DNA from: JAUSFM01 sp964343705 | GTDB lineage: Archaea > Nanobdellota > Nanobdellia > Woesearchaeales > UBA12501 | Direction of reading: 5' to 3' | DNA length: 24,041 nt | NCBI GenBank assembly: GCA_964343705.1 | Contig: CAYFJX010000017.1 | Span: 1 to 24,041 of the forward strand | Shown here: one piece after another, positions 5,878 to 13,113 of the stretch | Layout of the letters: every line of letters begins with the position of its first letter | Numbering within the stretch: position 1 is the stretch's first letter | The notes under the pieces: model-generated | Databases searched by the model: none | Told to the model about the DNA's origin: nothing | Seen by the model: the letters and a program-made list of their open reading frames with translations, nothing else | Translations under genes and position numbers: made by a program

Positions 5878-6569
5878 ATGTATGCAACGTCGCGGACAGT
5901 AGGCGGAACTATTTCTGGGTCACCAAAACGATCCATGAATGATGTTACTTCCATTTTGATTGCCACAGGAAGATTGCTCTCTGTTGCCCAGTTCCCTAAC
6001 CTAGCAAGCAATGTTCTTCCTTCACGCACATTATTCACACCTTGAATAGTGTAAACAGAGACTTCTTCACCTTCCCTAACCCGTTGCAAACAGCACATAC
6101 CAGACTCTGCAAATGATAAACGTTCTGCCAACTCAGCAGGGACATCTGCTGTTCTCACCCGCATGTGTAAATCCCAGCGTTTGTTACCCTTGTCTAGCCT
6201 TGAATCAAAGCGAGCAAAAGGTAAAGGAGTAGCTATGTAGGGTCCAGTAGGCACCACCCTCACTCGATCCCACGGAAGAGTAACCTCACCATGAACATAG
6301 CCCACAAGGCCATCTTGCTCAGCTGCCATTACTAACAGAGGGTGTAGGTCTGCGTACTCCTGTGCAAAGGCCCCATAGGATGTAAAATCCTTCCTTGTCA
6401 TGTGTAAATCGATAATAGGACAGCTTGCACCAACAACCCCTTCATTTTTTATCCAGTCAACGTAGTGCTCTGTCAAGGCGTCATCAGTATACCCTCTGGC
6501 TTTGAGAGTCCGCTTCATGGCATCAGTGCCGCTTCCTTGTGTTGCTATGTGAACATCAAACTCTGTCAT
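5874..6569 (-). CDS. Orphan cytosolic protein
   Basis: A 231-residue soluble protein with no signal or membrane span. GGAGGTGGTG lies 4 nt before the ATG, one of the strongest ribosome sites in the window. A repeated His-containing pattern is visible: FDVHIATQGSG at the N-terminus, IDLHMTRKDF near 54-63 and WDLHMRVRTAD near 133-143. Beta strands alternate with a few helices, and CC is present near 159. The repeated hydrophobic-His-hydrophobic strands recall two-histidine (2H phosphoesterase-like) folds, but there is no clear HxT/S pair, so I do not assign it. It ends in a 4-bp convergent overlap with the surface-protein gene. Confidence 0.65.
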   Translation of the reverse strand: MTEFDVHIATQGSGTDAMKRTLKARGYTDDALTEHYVDWIKNEGVVGASCPIIDLHMTRKDFTSYGAFAQEYADLHPLLVMAAEQDGLVGYVHGEVTLPWDRVRVVPTGPYIATPLPFARFDSRLDKGNKRWDLHMRVRTADVPAELAERLSFAESGMCCLQRVREGEEVSVYTIQGVNNVREGRTLLARLGNWATESNLPVAIKMEVTSFMDRFGDPEIVPPTVRDVAYI

Positions 6570-6647
6570 GTAACACCACCTCCAATGGTATACTAAAAGT
6601 AGTTCAGAATCATTAATTAACCTTTATTCTCCTTTTTTGGAGAAAGA

Positions 6648-6655
6648 TTTAAATA
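6648..6655 (+). promoter_or_regulatory. TATA box of the TrmB-like gene
   Basis: GATTTAAATATGAG is centred about 26 nt before ATG 6678. This makes the transcript leaderless and favours 6678 over the in-frame TTG at 6666. Confidence 0.6.
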
Positions 6656-6677
6656 TGAGCATTGTTTGAAGAAGAGT

Positions 6678-7436
6678 ATGGCAGACATCGACACAACCAT
6701 ATTGGAAGATATTGGCCTTGCACGGTCTGAGATCAAGGTATATCTAGCCCTACTAGAACTAGGAGAAACAACCACTGGCCCAATAATTCAAAAAGCAGAG
6801 CTACAGAATAGTGTAGTCTACAATGCCTTGAACAGGCTTATTGAACAAGGCCTTGTTTCATTTATCTTGAGAGGCAAAACAAAATACTTTCAAGCAGCTG
6901 ACCCTAAAACACTTGTTTCATTTATTGAAACCAAGAAAAGAAAACTTGTAGAAATCCTACCTCAACTCACACAAAAAAAACAACAAGCACAGAATCAAGC
7001 AAAAATCTTTGTTGGTTGGAAAGGAGTCTACGCTGCATTTAACAGCATCATTGATGAATTACCTAAAGGTTCCGAGTACATTGGCTTTGCAGCAGGAGCA
7101 GATGAACAATTCTCAAAAGAAACAAAAACTTTTTTCCATATTTACAACAGAAAGCGAAGTGAGATGCAATACAAGGTACGACTTATTGCAAACGAGTCAG
7201 CCAGAAAATCGATTCAAAAATACAAATATGAAAAAGGACAAAAAAAACCAGAGTACCGATTTGTTAAGGGAATTGCATTTAATGGCATTATTATTTTTGG
7301 CAATAAAGTTTTGCAGGTTGCTTTTGAAGACGAACCAATGGCTGTGATTATTTCATCCAAAGCAATGGCCAAGAGTTTTAGAAAAGTGTTTGATTCCTGT
7401 TGGAAGATAGGAAGGAAATGCTCATATAAGAGATAA
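6678..7436 (+). CDS. TrmB-family transcriptional regulator
   Basis: A 252-residue protein. Residues about 5-75 are a winged helix typical of TrmB/sugar-sensing regulators: ILEDIGLARSEIKVYLALLE, then LGETTTGPIIQKAELQNSVV, then YNALNRLIEQGLVSFILRGK, with an aromatic wing KYFQAADP. A helical linker of about 30 residues (Lys/Gln-rich coiled coil) leads to an effector domain from about 105 on (VGWKGVYAAFNSIIDELPKG). TrmB proteins sense sugars or other small molecules and repress or activate metabolic genes. No sugar gene is nearby and the ligand is unknown. The message is probably leaderless. Its 3' end overlaps the convergent vapC by 15 bp. Confidence 0.85.
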   Translation: MADIDTTILEDIGLARSEIKVYLALLELGETTTGPIIQKAELQNSVVYNALNRLIEQGLVSFILRGKTKYFQAADPKTLVSFIETKKRKLVEILPQLTQKKQQAQNQAKIFVGWKGVYAAFNSIIDELPKGSEYIGFAAGADEQFSKETKTFFHIYNRKRSEMQYKVRLIANESARKSIQKYKYEKGQKKPEYRFVKGIAFNGIIIFGNKVLQVAFEDEPMAVIISSKAMAKSFRKVFDSCWKIGRKCSYKR

Positions 7437-7817
7437 GCCTTTAATTCGACTAAAATGTTTAGTATTTCCTGTTTTTATACTATAACCATTGATACCTGCA
7501 ATTGTTCCAATAAACAAGTCCCGGAATTCTATGATTTCCCCTTTCTTTTCTAACTCAGCAAGTATTTCACCCGCCTTCTTTGCAGCATCACTTGAAAAGT
7601 CGAGAATGGTTAGACCTTCAATAAGGTTAGCAACAGCTTTAAGATTTTTCTCTTTTTTATTCGATTTATGGGCACCATAACAAAGTTCAAATACATTTAT
7701 TTGTGTTGTGGCTAAATCCACACTATCTTGATGTAAACTAATAAAATCACATTCTTCTTTTTTATTTCTCAGAAAGTTTACAAGAAAATCAGTATCTAAA
7801 CAGATTTGATTGTCCAT
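7422..7817 (-). CDS. vapC: VapC-type PIN-domain toxin
   Basis: A 131-residue PIN domain. Start at ATG 7817 is chosen because GGGTGG lies 5 nt upstream; an in-frame GTG at 7826 is the alternative. The acidic metal-site residues are in place: Asp in CLDTDFLVNF (near residue 8), Glu in NVFELCYGA (near 45), Asp in EFRDLFIGTIA (near 98) and the closing TGNTKHFSRIKGL. VapC toxins are Mg-dependent RNases, usually cutting tRNA or rRNA. It overlaps the 3' end of the antitoxin by 22 bp, so translation should be coupled. It faces the TrmB gene tail to tail. Confidence 0.88.
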   Translation of the reverse strand: MDNQICLDTDFLVNFLRNKKEECDFISLHQDSVDLATTQINVFELCYGAHKSNKKEKNLKAVANLIEGLTILDFSSDAAKKAGEILAELEKKGEIIEFRDLFIGTIAGINGYSIKTGNTKHFSRIKGLSLI

Positions 7818-8032
7818 TTCTTCCACCCTTTACGTAAATCATTCGTAAATGAGACAACTTCTTTATCACTCATATCCCAGGTTCCTGCAAGATCACCTAG
7901 TTTTCGTTTTTTGCATAGAAAGCTTATTGCTTCATTAATCGATACAGGTTTACGTAATTTGTTTTGCAATTTACCTGAGAGAGAACACAACCTTTTGTAA
8001 TTTTCCTCACTGATTTTGATAGATATTGCCAT
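7796..8032 (-). CDS. vapB: VapB-type antitoxin
   Basis: A 78-residue protein. The N-terminal MAISIKISEENYKRLCSL is a ribbon strand plus helix, and PVSINEAISFLCKKRK a second helix, consistent with a ribbon-helix-helix DNA-binding domain. The C-terminus (WDMSDKEVVSFTNDLRKGWK) would occupy the VapC active-site groove. It is first in the operon, as usual for antitoxins, and probably represses the promoter at 8041-8076. It has no strong ribosome site and a short leader of about 14 nt. Confidence 0.8.
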   Translation of the reverse strand: MAISIKISEENYKRLCSLSGKLQNKLRKPVSINEAISFLCKKRKLGDLAGTWDMSDKEVVSFTNDLRKGWKKWTIKSV

Positions 8033-8040
8033 TTTTTACC

Positions 8041-8076
8041 ACTTATACCACTAAGTAGCATAAGTAGTATATAAAG
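8041..8076 (-). promoter_or_regulatory. vapBC promoter and operator-like repeats
   Basis: TTTATATA on the minus strand (8069-8076) predicts a start near 8046. Between TATA box and start lie the inverted arms ACTTAT (8041-8046) and ATAAGT (8060-8065), and two near-direct copies of TAAGTAG (8052-8058 and 8061-8067). These fit a VapB autoregulatory site. Confidence 0.5.
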
Positions 8077-8090
8077 TTTTTGATTTAACA

Positions 8091-9275
8091 TTACATTTTT
8101 CTCGCAACAGCTAAGTCAAGAGTGACTTTCTCATAACATGCAGGTGTAACCCGCTCCCTGAATTCAGGAGACAAACCACTAGTCGCATCATAGAGTGCCA
8201 ACATAGCTATCTGAAATGCACGTGCGGATCGTGAGTAAACAGCTTTGTCTTTACGTTGCTCAAAAAAGTGACAAAGATCATTTTTCCTTTTTTGTTGTTT
8301 TGTTCGCTTCCCCCTGTACGTTGCTTTGAGCCATTGTGCCCTTGCAGAATTTTCACCAAATACTCTGTCAAGTGTTCGGACTAGTTTGTTTCGAAAATAA
8401 GTAGTTCCATCCAGCCTTTTAGCGTATTTGTTAAAAACTTTAGTATAACGATCAAGCACATTACTCGGATCTGGCCCAAGGAGATACATGCCTTTTTCTT
8501 CTTGACTCATGACATCAAACAATTCTGAATAACCAACACTCCCTCCTTTGGAGAAGTCAACGTCGTCTGATGATAACCCTAATGCAGCTAAGAATTTTGC
8601 AACTTTTTTTTCAGGAATGTAATCAAACTGCCACCTCTCACTCCCTATACCTGAAAGAAGAGAAAGAGGACTTGAAGTATTACGTGATATTCTATAAGGG
8701 ATCCCGTCTTGCTTAAAATCGTGTGCAATAGGATCATGACATGCATGCAGATCAAGAATGTGAAAAAACAAACCACCGGGTCGTAACACACGCTCAACTT
8801 CTTGCACAGCTGATTCTAAATTGTAAAGAACATCAAACGAACCGTAACCACACACCACATCAAAAGATGCATCAGGAAAAGGTAAGTCTTTCACTGACCC
8901 CGTGACAAAAGTTCCATGAGAACGTCTCTTTTTTGCTTCTCTCAAAAAAGCAGGCTGACCATCAAGCTCAACCCATTCCCCTTCAAATGCGTCTGGCCAG
9001 TTTTCACGGAGAAACCCTGCACCACTGCCTACCTCAAGAACACGCTCACTACCACTAAAATATTCATTGTGGAATTTCGCTAGCGCTTTTTGTGTTGCTC
9101 GCAAAACCAAATCACGTAGCTTTTGAAAATCCCTAAAACGACTGAGACCTGCTGGGTCCCAAATCTCCTCAAAAGTGCCCACTTGATCCGGTGTTGCAAT
9201 TGGAACACCCTCTGAAGTGGTTTGTTGCGCTTTTGTATCAACAACCCCCATATCAGGATCAATATAAAATACCAT
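8091..9275 (-). CDS. Class I SAM-dependent methyltransferase with C-terminal extension
   Basis: A 394-residue protein from ATG 9275. This start is chosen because a TTAAAT box at 9301-9308 lies about 29 nt upstream; the frame is open to 9302, and 9251 is a further possible start. The methyltransferase core spans about 50-220: motif I VLEVGSGAGFL, acidic end of strand 2 in WVELDGQPAF, motif II-like VKDLPFPDASFDVVCGYG, and EVERVLRPGG. The core is close to the Methyltransf_11 group (small molecules, lipids, quinones). After the core come about 170 residues without a recognised domain, rich in Lys/Arg (TYRGKRTKQQKRKN). The substrate is not predictable. Confidence 0.8.
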   Translation of the reverse strand: MVFYIDPDMGVVDTKAQQTTSEGVPIATPDQVGTFEEIWDPAGLSRFRDFQKLRDLVLRATQKALAKFHNEYFSGSERVLEVGSGAGFLRENWPDAFEGEWVELDGQPAFLREAKKRRSHGTFVTGSVKDLPFPDASFDVVCGYGSFDVLYNLESAVQEVERVLRPGGLFFHILDLHACHDPIAHDFKQDGIPYRISRNTSSPLSLLSGIGSERWQFDYIPEKKVAKFLAALGLSSDDVDFSKGGSVGYSELFDVMSQEEKGMYLLGPDPSNVLDRYTKVFNKYAKRLDGTTYFRNKLVRTLDRVFGENSARAQWLKATYRGKRTKQQKRKNDLCHFFEQRKDKAVYSRSARAFQIAMLALYDATSGLSPEFRERVTPACYEKVTLDLAVARKM

Positions 9276-9320
9276 AAGATGCAAAAGATTAAGCATACAC
9301 ATTTAAGCCTTGTGGAAAAC

Positions 9321-9328
9321 CTTTTAAA
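9321..9328 (+). promoter_or_regulatory. TATA box of the zinc-ribbon/AlkD operon
   Basis: CTTTTAAA is centred about 26 nt before ATG 9351, consistent with a leaderless first gene. The oppositely oriented box of the methyltransferase gene lies about 20 bp away at 9301-9308. Confidence 0.55.
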
Positions 9329-9350
9329 GAACAGTTTCAAAAAACAAGCC

Positions 9351-9752
9351 ATGCGAATCCCAAAGCGATATGGTCAATCACGCGCAGATAACTGTCCGTT
9401 CTGTGGCAAAAAAGGCATTGCGCAGAACCCGCAAAAAATACCTGTGTGTCTTGCTCACAAGAATGAATATCTTTCTAACATGAAATGTGCTTGTGGAAGT
9501 TGGCTTGATGTCTTGTCCGGCAAGTGGGGACCGTACTTTAATTGCATGAAGTGTGGAAACCTTAGTTGGTCAAAAGGCATGAGTCTTAACCCAAACCCTA
9601 CTGCCGGGAAAAAAGATGATTTTGAAAAGCAGGCAACTAATCCAAGCCAAGAACGTAAACGGCAATGGAAGGCAAAGCCAACCTACAACGCTGAAAAGAA
9701 TGAAAAAGGCGAAACAGTAATTACTTCTGATGAACTTGATTTTTATGGGTAG
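9351..9752 (+). CDS. Zinc-ribbon protein, two zinc sites
   Basis: A 133-residue protein. ATG 9351 is chosen from the promoter spacing; the frame is open to 9222 but without support. Metal ligands fall into two sets: CPFC (15, 18) with CLAH (33, 36), and CAC (46, 48) with CMKC (65, 68). This looks like a treble-clef or ribbon pair of the kind seen in nucleic-acid-binding archaeal proteins. Residues 75-133 are Lys/Asn/Gln-rich and probably disordered, ending SDELDFYG. The gene is followed within 4 bp by an AlkD-like gene, so the pair is probably one operon and may work together on damaged DNA; that is inference from position only. Confidence 0.75.
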   Translation: MRIPKRYGQSRADNCPFCGKKGIAQNPQKIPVCLAHKNEYLSNMKCACGSWLDVLSGKWGPYFNCMKCGNLSWSKGMSLNPNPTAGKKDDFEKQATNPSQERKRQWKAKPTYNAEKNEKGETVITSDELDFYG

Positions 9753-9756
9753 ACAC

Positions 9757-10452
9757 ATGCTTAATCAACTACAACAAGACCTTCGCAAAGAAGCAGACCC
9801 TGCAAAAAAGAAAGTACTGCAAAAATTCTTCAAGACAGGCCCTGGAGAGTATGGTGAAGGAGATGTTTTCTTAGGTCTTACTGTTCCAAAAATTCGTAAA
9901 GTTGTACAACAATACAAGCAACTTGCACTATCTGACATTGAAACATTGCTCAACTCAGAGATTCATGAAGAGCGACTGTGTGCATTATTGATTCTTGTGC
10001 ACAAGTACCAAAAGGGGACACCAGAAGAAAAGGAAGCTGTGTATGATTTCTACTTGAAAAATGCTAAGAAAGTCAATAACTGGGATCTTGTTGATAGTAG
10101 TGCTGAAAAGATAATGGGACCACACCTGCTTAACAAAGATAAGGATATTCTCTACAAGCTTGTGAAGTCAGATAATTTGTGGGAGCGACGTATTGCAATC
10201 ATGACAACGTTTCATTTCATAAAGAACAATAAGTTTGAAGACACACTAAAACTGTCAGAGATGCTCATCACAGACCCTCATGACCTTATCCACAAAGCAG
10301 TTGGGTGGATGTTACGCGAGGTCGGCAAGCGAGACCAGGAATTAGAAGAAACATTTCTCAAAAAGCACTACAAGGCAATGCCTAGGACTATGCTGCGTTA
10401 TGCAATAGAAAAATTTGATGAAAAGAAAAGAAAATTCTACATGCAAAAATAG
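9757..10452 (+). CDS. AlkD-like DNA glycosylase (HEAT-repeat)
   Basis: A 231-residue all-helical protein of the usual AlkC/AlkD length. Start is taken at ATG 9757; ATG 9745, overlapping the previous stop, is the alternative. The signature NNWDLVD gives Trp109 and Asp113, the same positions as the catalytic Trp/Asp of Bacillus cereus AlkD. LWERRIAIMTTF (141-152) supplies the arginine usually at 148. MLREVGKRD (around 188-196) is another conserved family segment. AlkD removes positively charged bulky or methylated bases (N3-methyladenine, N7-methylguanine) without flipping them. Its stop is followed directly by the first palindromic element of the Fic region. Confidence 0.9.
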   Translation: MLNQLQQDLRKEADPAKKKVLQKFFKTGPGEYGEGDVFLGLTVPKIRKVVQQYKQLALSDIETLLNSEIHEERLCALLILVHKYQKGTPEEKEAVYDFYLKNAKKVNNWDLVDSSAEKIMGPHLLNKDKDILYKLVKSDNLWERRIAIMTTFHFIKNNKFEDTLKLSEMLITDPHDLIHKAVGWMLREVGKRDQELEETFLKKHYKAMPRTMLRYAIEKFDEKKRKFYMQK

Positions 10453-10506
10453 CTTACCCCTACTTTTGTTGAAAAGTAGTAAAATTTATATATAAGTAGG
10501 GGTAAG
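10453..10506. repeat. Palindromic element, copy 1 (upstream of fic)
   Basis: CTTACCCCTACTT (10453-10465) and AAGTAGGGGTAAG (10494-10506) are perfect 13-bp inverted arms. The 28-nt centre contains the TATA box TTTATATA (10485-10492), which predicts a leaderless start for fic at 10515. The first 23 bp recur exactly after fic at 11404-11426. The right arm lies between TATA box and transcription start, so a protein bound there would block transcription. Confidence 0.85.
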
Positions 10507-10514
10507 AGTACCAC

Positions 10515-11402
10515 ATGGTAAACATACGAAAGAGAACAATAGGAAAGGAAAAGTATTTCTATTTAGAACACACATTCAAAGTAGGAAAAAAGGTAAAGAA
10601 AAAAGAACAGTATCTTGGCAAAACAATACCCAAAGACATTGAAACCATAAAGAAAAAGTTTCTTCACGAAATATACCAGAAAAAGTGGTTTGATAAAATA
10701 GACAAAATACAGAAACAGTTTTCAAAGGAATACAACAGCATGCCAAAGATTGCCAAAGAAAAGTACATGCAAAACTTCCTTGTTAAGTTTACCTATGAAT
10801 CAAACAAAATAGAAGGAAGCACAATCACCTTGAAAGAAACAGCAAGATTACTAGAAAGAGGGATTACCCCACAAAACAAGCCCCTTAAAGATATAAAAGA
10901 AACAGAAACACACAAGAAAGTATTTTTGCACATGATTGATTACAAAAAAGACCTGGATTTCAACATAGTGCTCCATTGGCATAGAACATTGTTCAAGGAA
11001 ACAGAAGCTGATATTGCAGGAATTATCAGGAAACATGGTGTTGAAGTAGCTCAAAGCAAAACAGTATTTCCAATACCAGCAGAGCTCAACACTTTGCTAA
11101 GGGAGTTTTTTGCATGGTACAAAAAAAATAAAAAAAAATATCACCCAGCAGAATTAGCTGCACTAGTACATCTTAAATTCGTTTCCGTACACCCTTTTAG
11201 TGATGGCAATGGACGAATAAGCAGAATATTAATGAATTTCATATTACACAAGAATAACTTCCCAATGCTCAACATATATTATGCAAACCGAGACAGATAT
11301 TATACCGCGTTAGAAAGAGCACAAGTTAAAAAGGAGGAACATATTTTTGTCCAGTATTTTCTTAAGAGATATATGAAAGAGCACATAAAATACCTAAAAT
11401 AA
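10515..11402 (+). CDS. Fic-domain protein with N-terminal inhibitory helix
   Basis: A 295-residue protein. Fic proteins transfer AMP (or another nucleotide) from NTP to a protein hydroxyl. The active-site loop HPFSDGNGR (226-234) is intact, with His226, Asp230 and Arg234. SNKIEG (96-101) matches the class II autoinhibitory motif [S/T]xxxE[G/N], with Glu100 expected to block ATP binding, and it lies N-terminal to the Fic core as in class II. Residues 1-45 are very basic with strands (YFYLEHTFKVGKKVKKKEQY) and may be a separate nucleic-acid-binding piece. The C-terminus is helical. No separate antitoxin is needed for this class. The target is unknown. Palindromic elements flank it on both sides. 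Confidence 0.9.
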   Translation: MVNIRKRTIGKEKYFYLEHTFKVGKKVKKKEQYLGKTIPKDIETIKKKFLHEIYQKKWFDKIDKIQKQFSKEYNSMPKIAKEKYMQNFLVKFTYESNKIEGSTITLKETARLLERGITPQNKPLKDIKETETHKKVFLHMIDYKKDLDFNIVLHWHRTLFKETEADIAGIIRKHGVEVAQSKTVFPIPAELNTLLREFFAWYKKNKKKYHPAELAALVHLKFVSVHPFSDGNGRISRILMNFILHKNNFPMLNIYYANRDRYYTALERAQVKKEEHIFVQYFLKRYMKEHIKYLK

Positions 11403-11403
11403 T

Positions 11404-11456
11404 CTTACCCCTACTTTTGTTGAAAAATATCAGAAAAAGTTAAAAGGTAGGGGTAA
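11404..11456. repeat. Palindromic element, copy 2 (downstream of fic)
   Basis: The 23-bp CTTACCCCTACTTTTGTTGA (plus AAA) at 11404-11426 repeats 10453-10475. TTACCCCTAC (11405-11414) pairs with GTAGGGGTAA (11447-11456), extendable to 14 pairs in RNA with one G-U. The centre differs from copy 1 and has no TATA box. As RNA it could act as a terminator-like hairpin for fic and for the convergent helicase gene. Confidence 0.85.
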
Positions 11457-11478
11457 AATAAAGTGTTAGTGTTCTATA

Positions 11479-12846
11479 CTACCTTCTTCGAGCATGACCA
11501 AAACTAGGTCTTCCTTGACCACTTGGCCTGTTTCCAAATGATCGTTGACCACCTGATCGGTGACCCTGCGATCTTTGTCCAGATCCATGTGATCTACCCT
11601 GACCACCAAAGCCACGGGGTCGACCATTGCCACGATTGTAACCATTTCCTCTTCGAGCAAAGCCATTACCATGGCGTCGTCCAAAAGGACTTCCTCTGCC
11701 ATGACCAAAACCACGGTCAAGACGCTGTACACGAACTCGTTCAACCTCAGGAACATCAAGTCGTTCAATGTCCAAGTCATAGTCTCGTAGGACTCGCCTG
11801 AAGTTTTCGTGATCATGAGAGGAGAGAATGTTAACTGCCATTCCTTCTGCACCTGCACGAGCTGTTCGGCCAACACGGTGAATGTATTGGTTGCTTTCTT
11901 TAGGAGTGTCATAATTGTACACTTGACTTACTCCCTTAATGTCAAGTCCTCGAGCTGCAACATCTGTACAGACAAGTACCGGAACATCTTGAGAATAAAA
12001 CGTGTCCATAACTCGTTTTCGTTTTGCTTGTGACAATCCACCATGGATTGCAAGAGCTTTAACACCACATGAACGCAGGTTCTTTTCAACAAAGTCTGTG
12101 TTTCTTTGTGTGTTACAGAAAACCATTGCAAGACCATTTCGATCTTTTTTTAGTAAGTGAACCAGAACAGATAATTTCATGTTATCTGGTACATCATAGT
12201 ACATTTGCTTTAATTTTTTAGGATCAACATAACATTCAACTGATACCTCGTAAGGATCATTCATGTAACGTTCAGCAAGATGTGCTATATCATTTGAAAT
12301 AGTAGCTGAGAAAAACAGGGTTTGTCGTTCTTTAGGACAAGATGAGATAATTCGTTCAACATCTTGGATAAATCCCATGTCCAACATACGGTCAGCCTCA
12401 TCAAGGACAAGTGTCTTTAGATGGTCTAGCCGCATGGTGCCACGCTCTCTATGGTCTAAAATTCGACCTGGCGTGCCGACAACAATATCTGCTGTTTCTA
12501 AGCTGTGTATTTGGGGCATAATTGAAACGCCACCATATATAGGAACTACCTTGAGTCCCTTGAATTTGGAAAACTTTGTTAGTTCACGAGCAACTTGTAT
12601 GCATAGTTCCCGTGTTGGAGTAAGAATAAGTGCTTGAATGCCTTGCCCTTTCTCAGTGTGTTGGATAATACCTGAGCCAAATGCCAGGGTTTTTCCTGAA
12701 CCAGTTGCTGCTCCTGCAATCACATCATCACCGTTAAGGATCAGTGGAATTGCCTGTGCTTGAATATCACTTGGTTTCTCAAATTTTTCTTGTTCAATTG
12801 CTTTTACAATAGGCTCCATAATGCCTAGACTGCTAAATGGATTCAT
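11479..12846 (-). CDS. DEAD-box RNA helicase with RG-rich tail
   Basis: A 455-residue protein. Motifs in order: Q motif PSDIQAQAIP (26-34), Walker A ATGSGKT (47-53), PTRE (77-80), TPGR (125-128), DEAD (149-152), SAT (180-182), VFCNT (242-246), ARGLD (298-302) and HRVGRTAR (323-330). The two RecA-like lobes end near 365. From about 378 the tail is Gly/Arg/His/Asn/Ser-rich with many RG pairs, suited to non-specific RNA binding. Such RhlE/CsdA-like helicases unwind RNA in ribosome assembly and cold adaptation. GAGGT stands just before the start. The message has a leader of roughly 128 nt with strong potential secondary structure (see 12888-12952). High confidence in family, low in specific process. 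Confidence 0.95.
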   Translation of the reverse strand: MNPFSSLGIMEPIVKAIEQEKFEKPSDIQAQAIPLILNGDDVIAGAATGSGKTLAFGSGIIQHTEKGQGIQALILTPTRELCIQVARELTKFSKFKGLKVVPIYGGVSIMPQIHSLETADIVVGTPGRILDHRERGTMRLDHLKTLVLDEADRMLDMGFIQDVERIISSCPKERQTLFFSATISNDIAHLAERYMNDPYEVSVECYVDPKKLKQMYYDVPDNMKLSVLVHLLKKDRNGLAMVFCNTQRNTDFVEKNLRSCGVKALAIHGGLSQAKRKRVMDTFYSQDVPVLVCTDVAARGLDIKGVSQVYNYDTPKESNQYIHRVGRTARAGAEGMAVNILSSHDHENFRRVLRDYDLDIERLDVPEVERVRVQRLDRGFGHGRGSPFGRRHGNGFARRGNGYNRGNGRPRGFGGQGRSHGSGQRSQGHRSGGQRSFGNRPSGQGRPSFGHARRR

Positions 12847-12887
12847 AGTTGTACCTCATATTATCATATGTACAGTAGGTTATGTAA

Positions 12888-12952
12888 GAAAAAGTCTCAG
12901 CTCATAGTGGAGCGCGTCGGACATTTGTCCTGAGCTCTTTCTTAGACACTAT
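12888..12952 (-). promoter_or_regulatory. Structured 5' leader of the helicase mRNA
   Basis: Three pairings are possible in the leader: ATAGTG/CACTAT (12947-12952 with 12904-12909), hairpin GGACA-AA-TGTCC (12919-12930), and AGCTCA/TGAGCT (12931-12936 with 12899-12904). The first and third share base 12904 and cannot form fully together. On the minus strand the structure is followed by GAGACTTTTTCTT (12887-12899), a possible attenuator. The predicted transcription start is near 12974, from the TATA box at 12997-13004. Confidence 0.45.
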
Positions 12953-12996
12953 TTGTCATACGTTATCGTTTATACTAAAAAGGGAGTGGAGCAGAG

Positions 12997-13004
12997 TATT
13001 TAAA
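12997..13004 (-). promoter_or_regulatory. TATA box of the helicase gene
   Basis: GGTTTAAATACTC on the minus strand. It predicts a start near 12974, hence a leader of about 128 nt, long for this window where most leaders are 0-30 nt. Confidence 0.5.
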
Positions 13005-13023
13005 CCTTTCGGTATTACAAAGG

Positions 13024-13031
13024 TTTATATA
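13024..13031 (+). promoter_or_regulatory. TATA box in the helicase-proB interval
   Basis: AGGTTTATATAGT is centred about 27 nt before ATG 13054. It would drive a leaderless 19-codon ORF or a long leader for proB. A second TATA-like TTTTATAATT (13213-13222) lies nearer proB. Confidence 0.55.
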
Positions 13032-13053
13032 GTATCCTTGATTACCAATTCCC

Positions 13054-13113
13054 ATGACACAGAAAAACACCAAATGCGGTGGTTGCTTTCCGCGGCCTCA
13101 AATATATTTCTGA
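13054..13113 (+). CDS. Possible 19-residue leaderless peptide
   Basis: The ORF reads MTQKNTKCGGCFPRPQIYF and begins exactly at the start predicted from the TATA box at 13024-13031. It has a CGGC pair. The frame one base over stays open from 13058 to about 13191 and, from GTG 13079, would give a 36-residue product beginning VVAFRGLKYISDF. One indel would therefore join this ATG to a longer product, so the locus may be a decayed small gene instead. The rest of the 12847-13248 interval holds only promoters and leader structure. No proline codons are enriched as in a classic proline leader (2 of 19). Confidence 0.3.
   Translation: MTQKNTKCGGCFPRPQIYF

Noticed and set aside
10453..11456. Insertion sequence
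   Set aside because: Palindromic flanks suggest mobility but there is no transposase and no target-site duplication that I can define.
11466..11912. 148-codon open frame overlapping the helicase tail
   Set aside because: Met/Val/Asp-rich low-complexity shadow of the RG-rich tail in another frame.
13054..13113. Proline attenuation leader peptide before proB
   Set aside because: Only two prolines in 19 codons, no attenuator hairpin next to it, and ribosome-coupled attenuation of this kind is not established in archaea.
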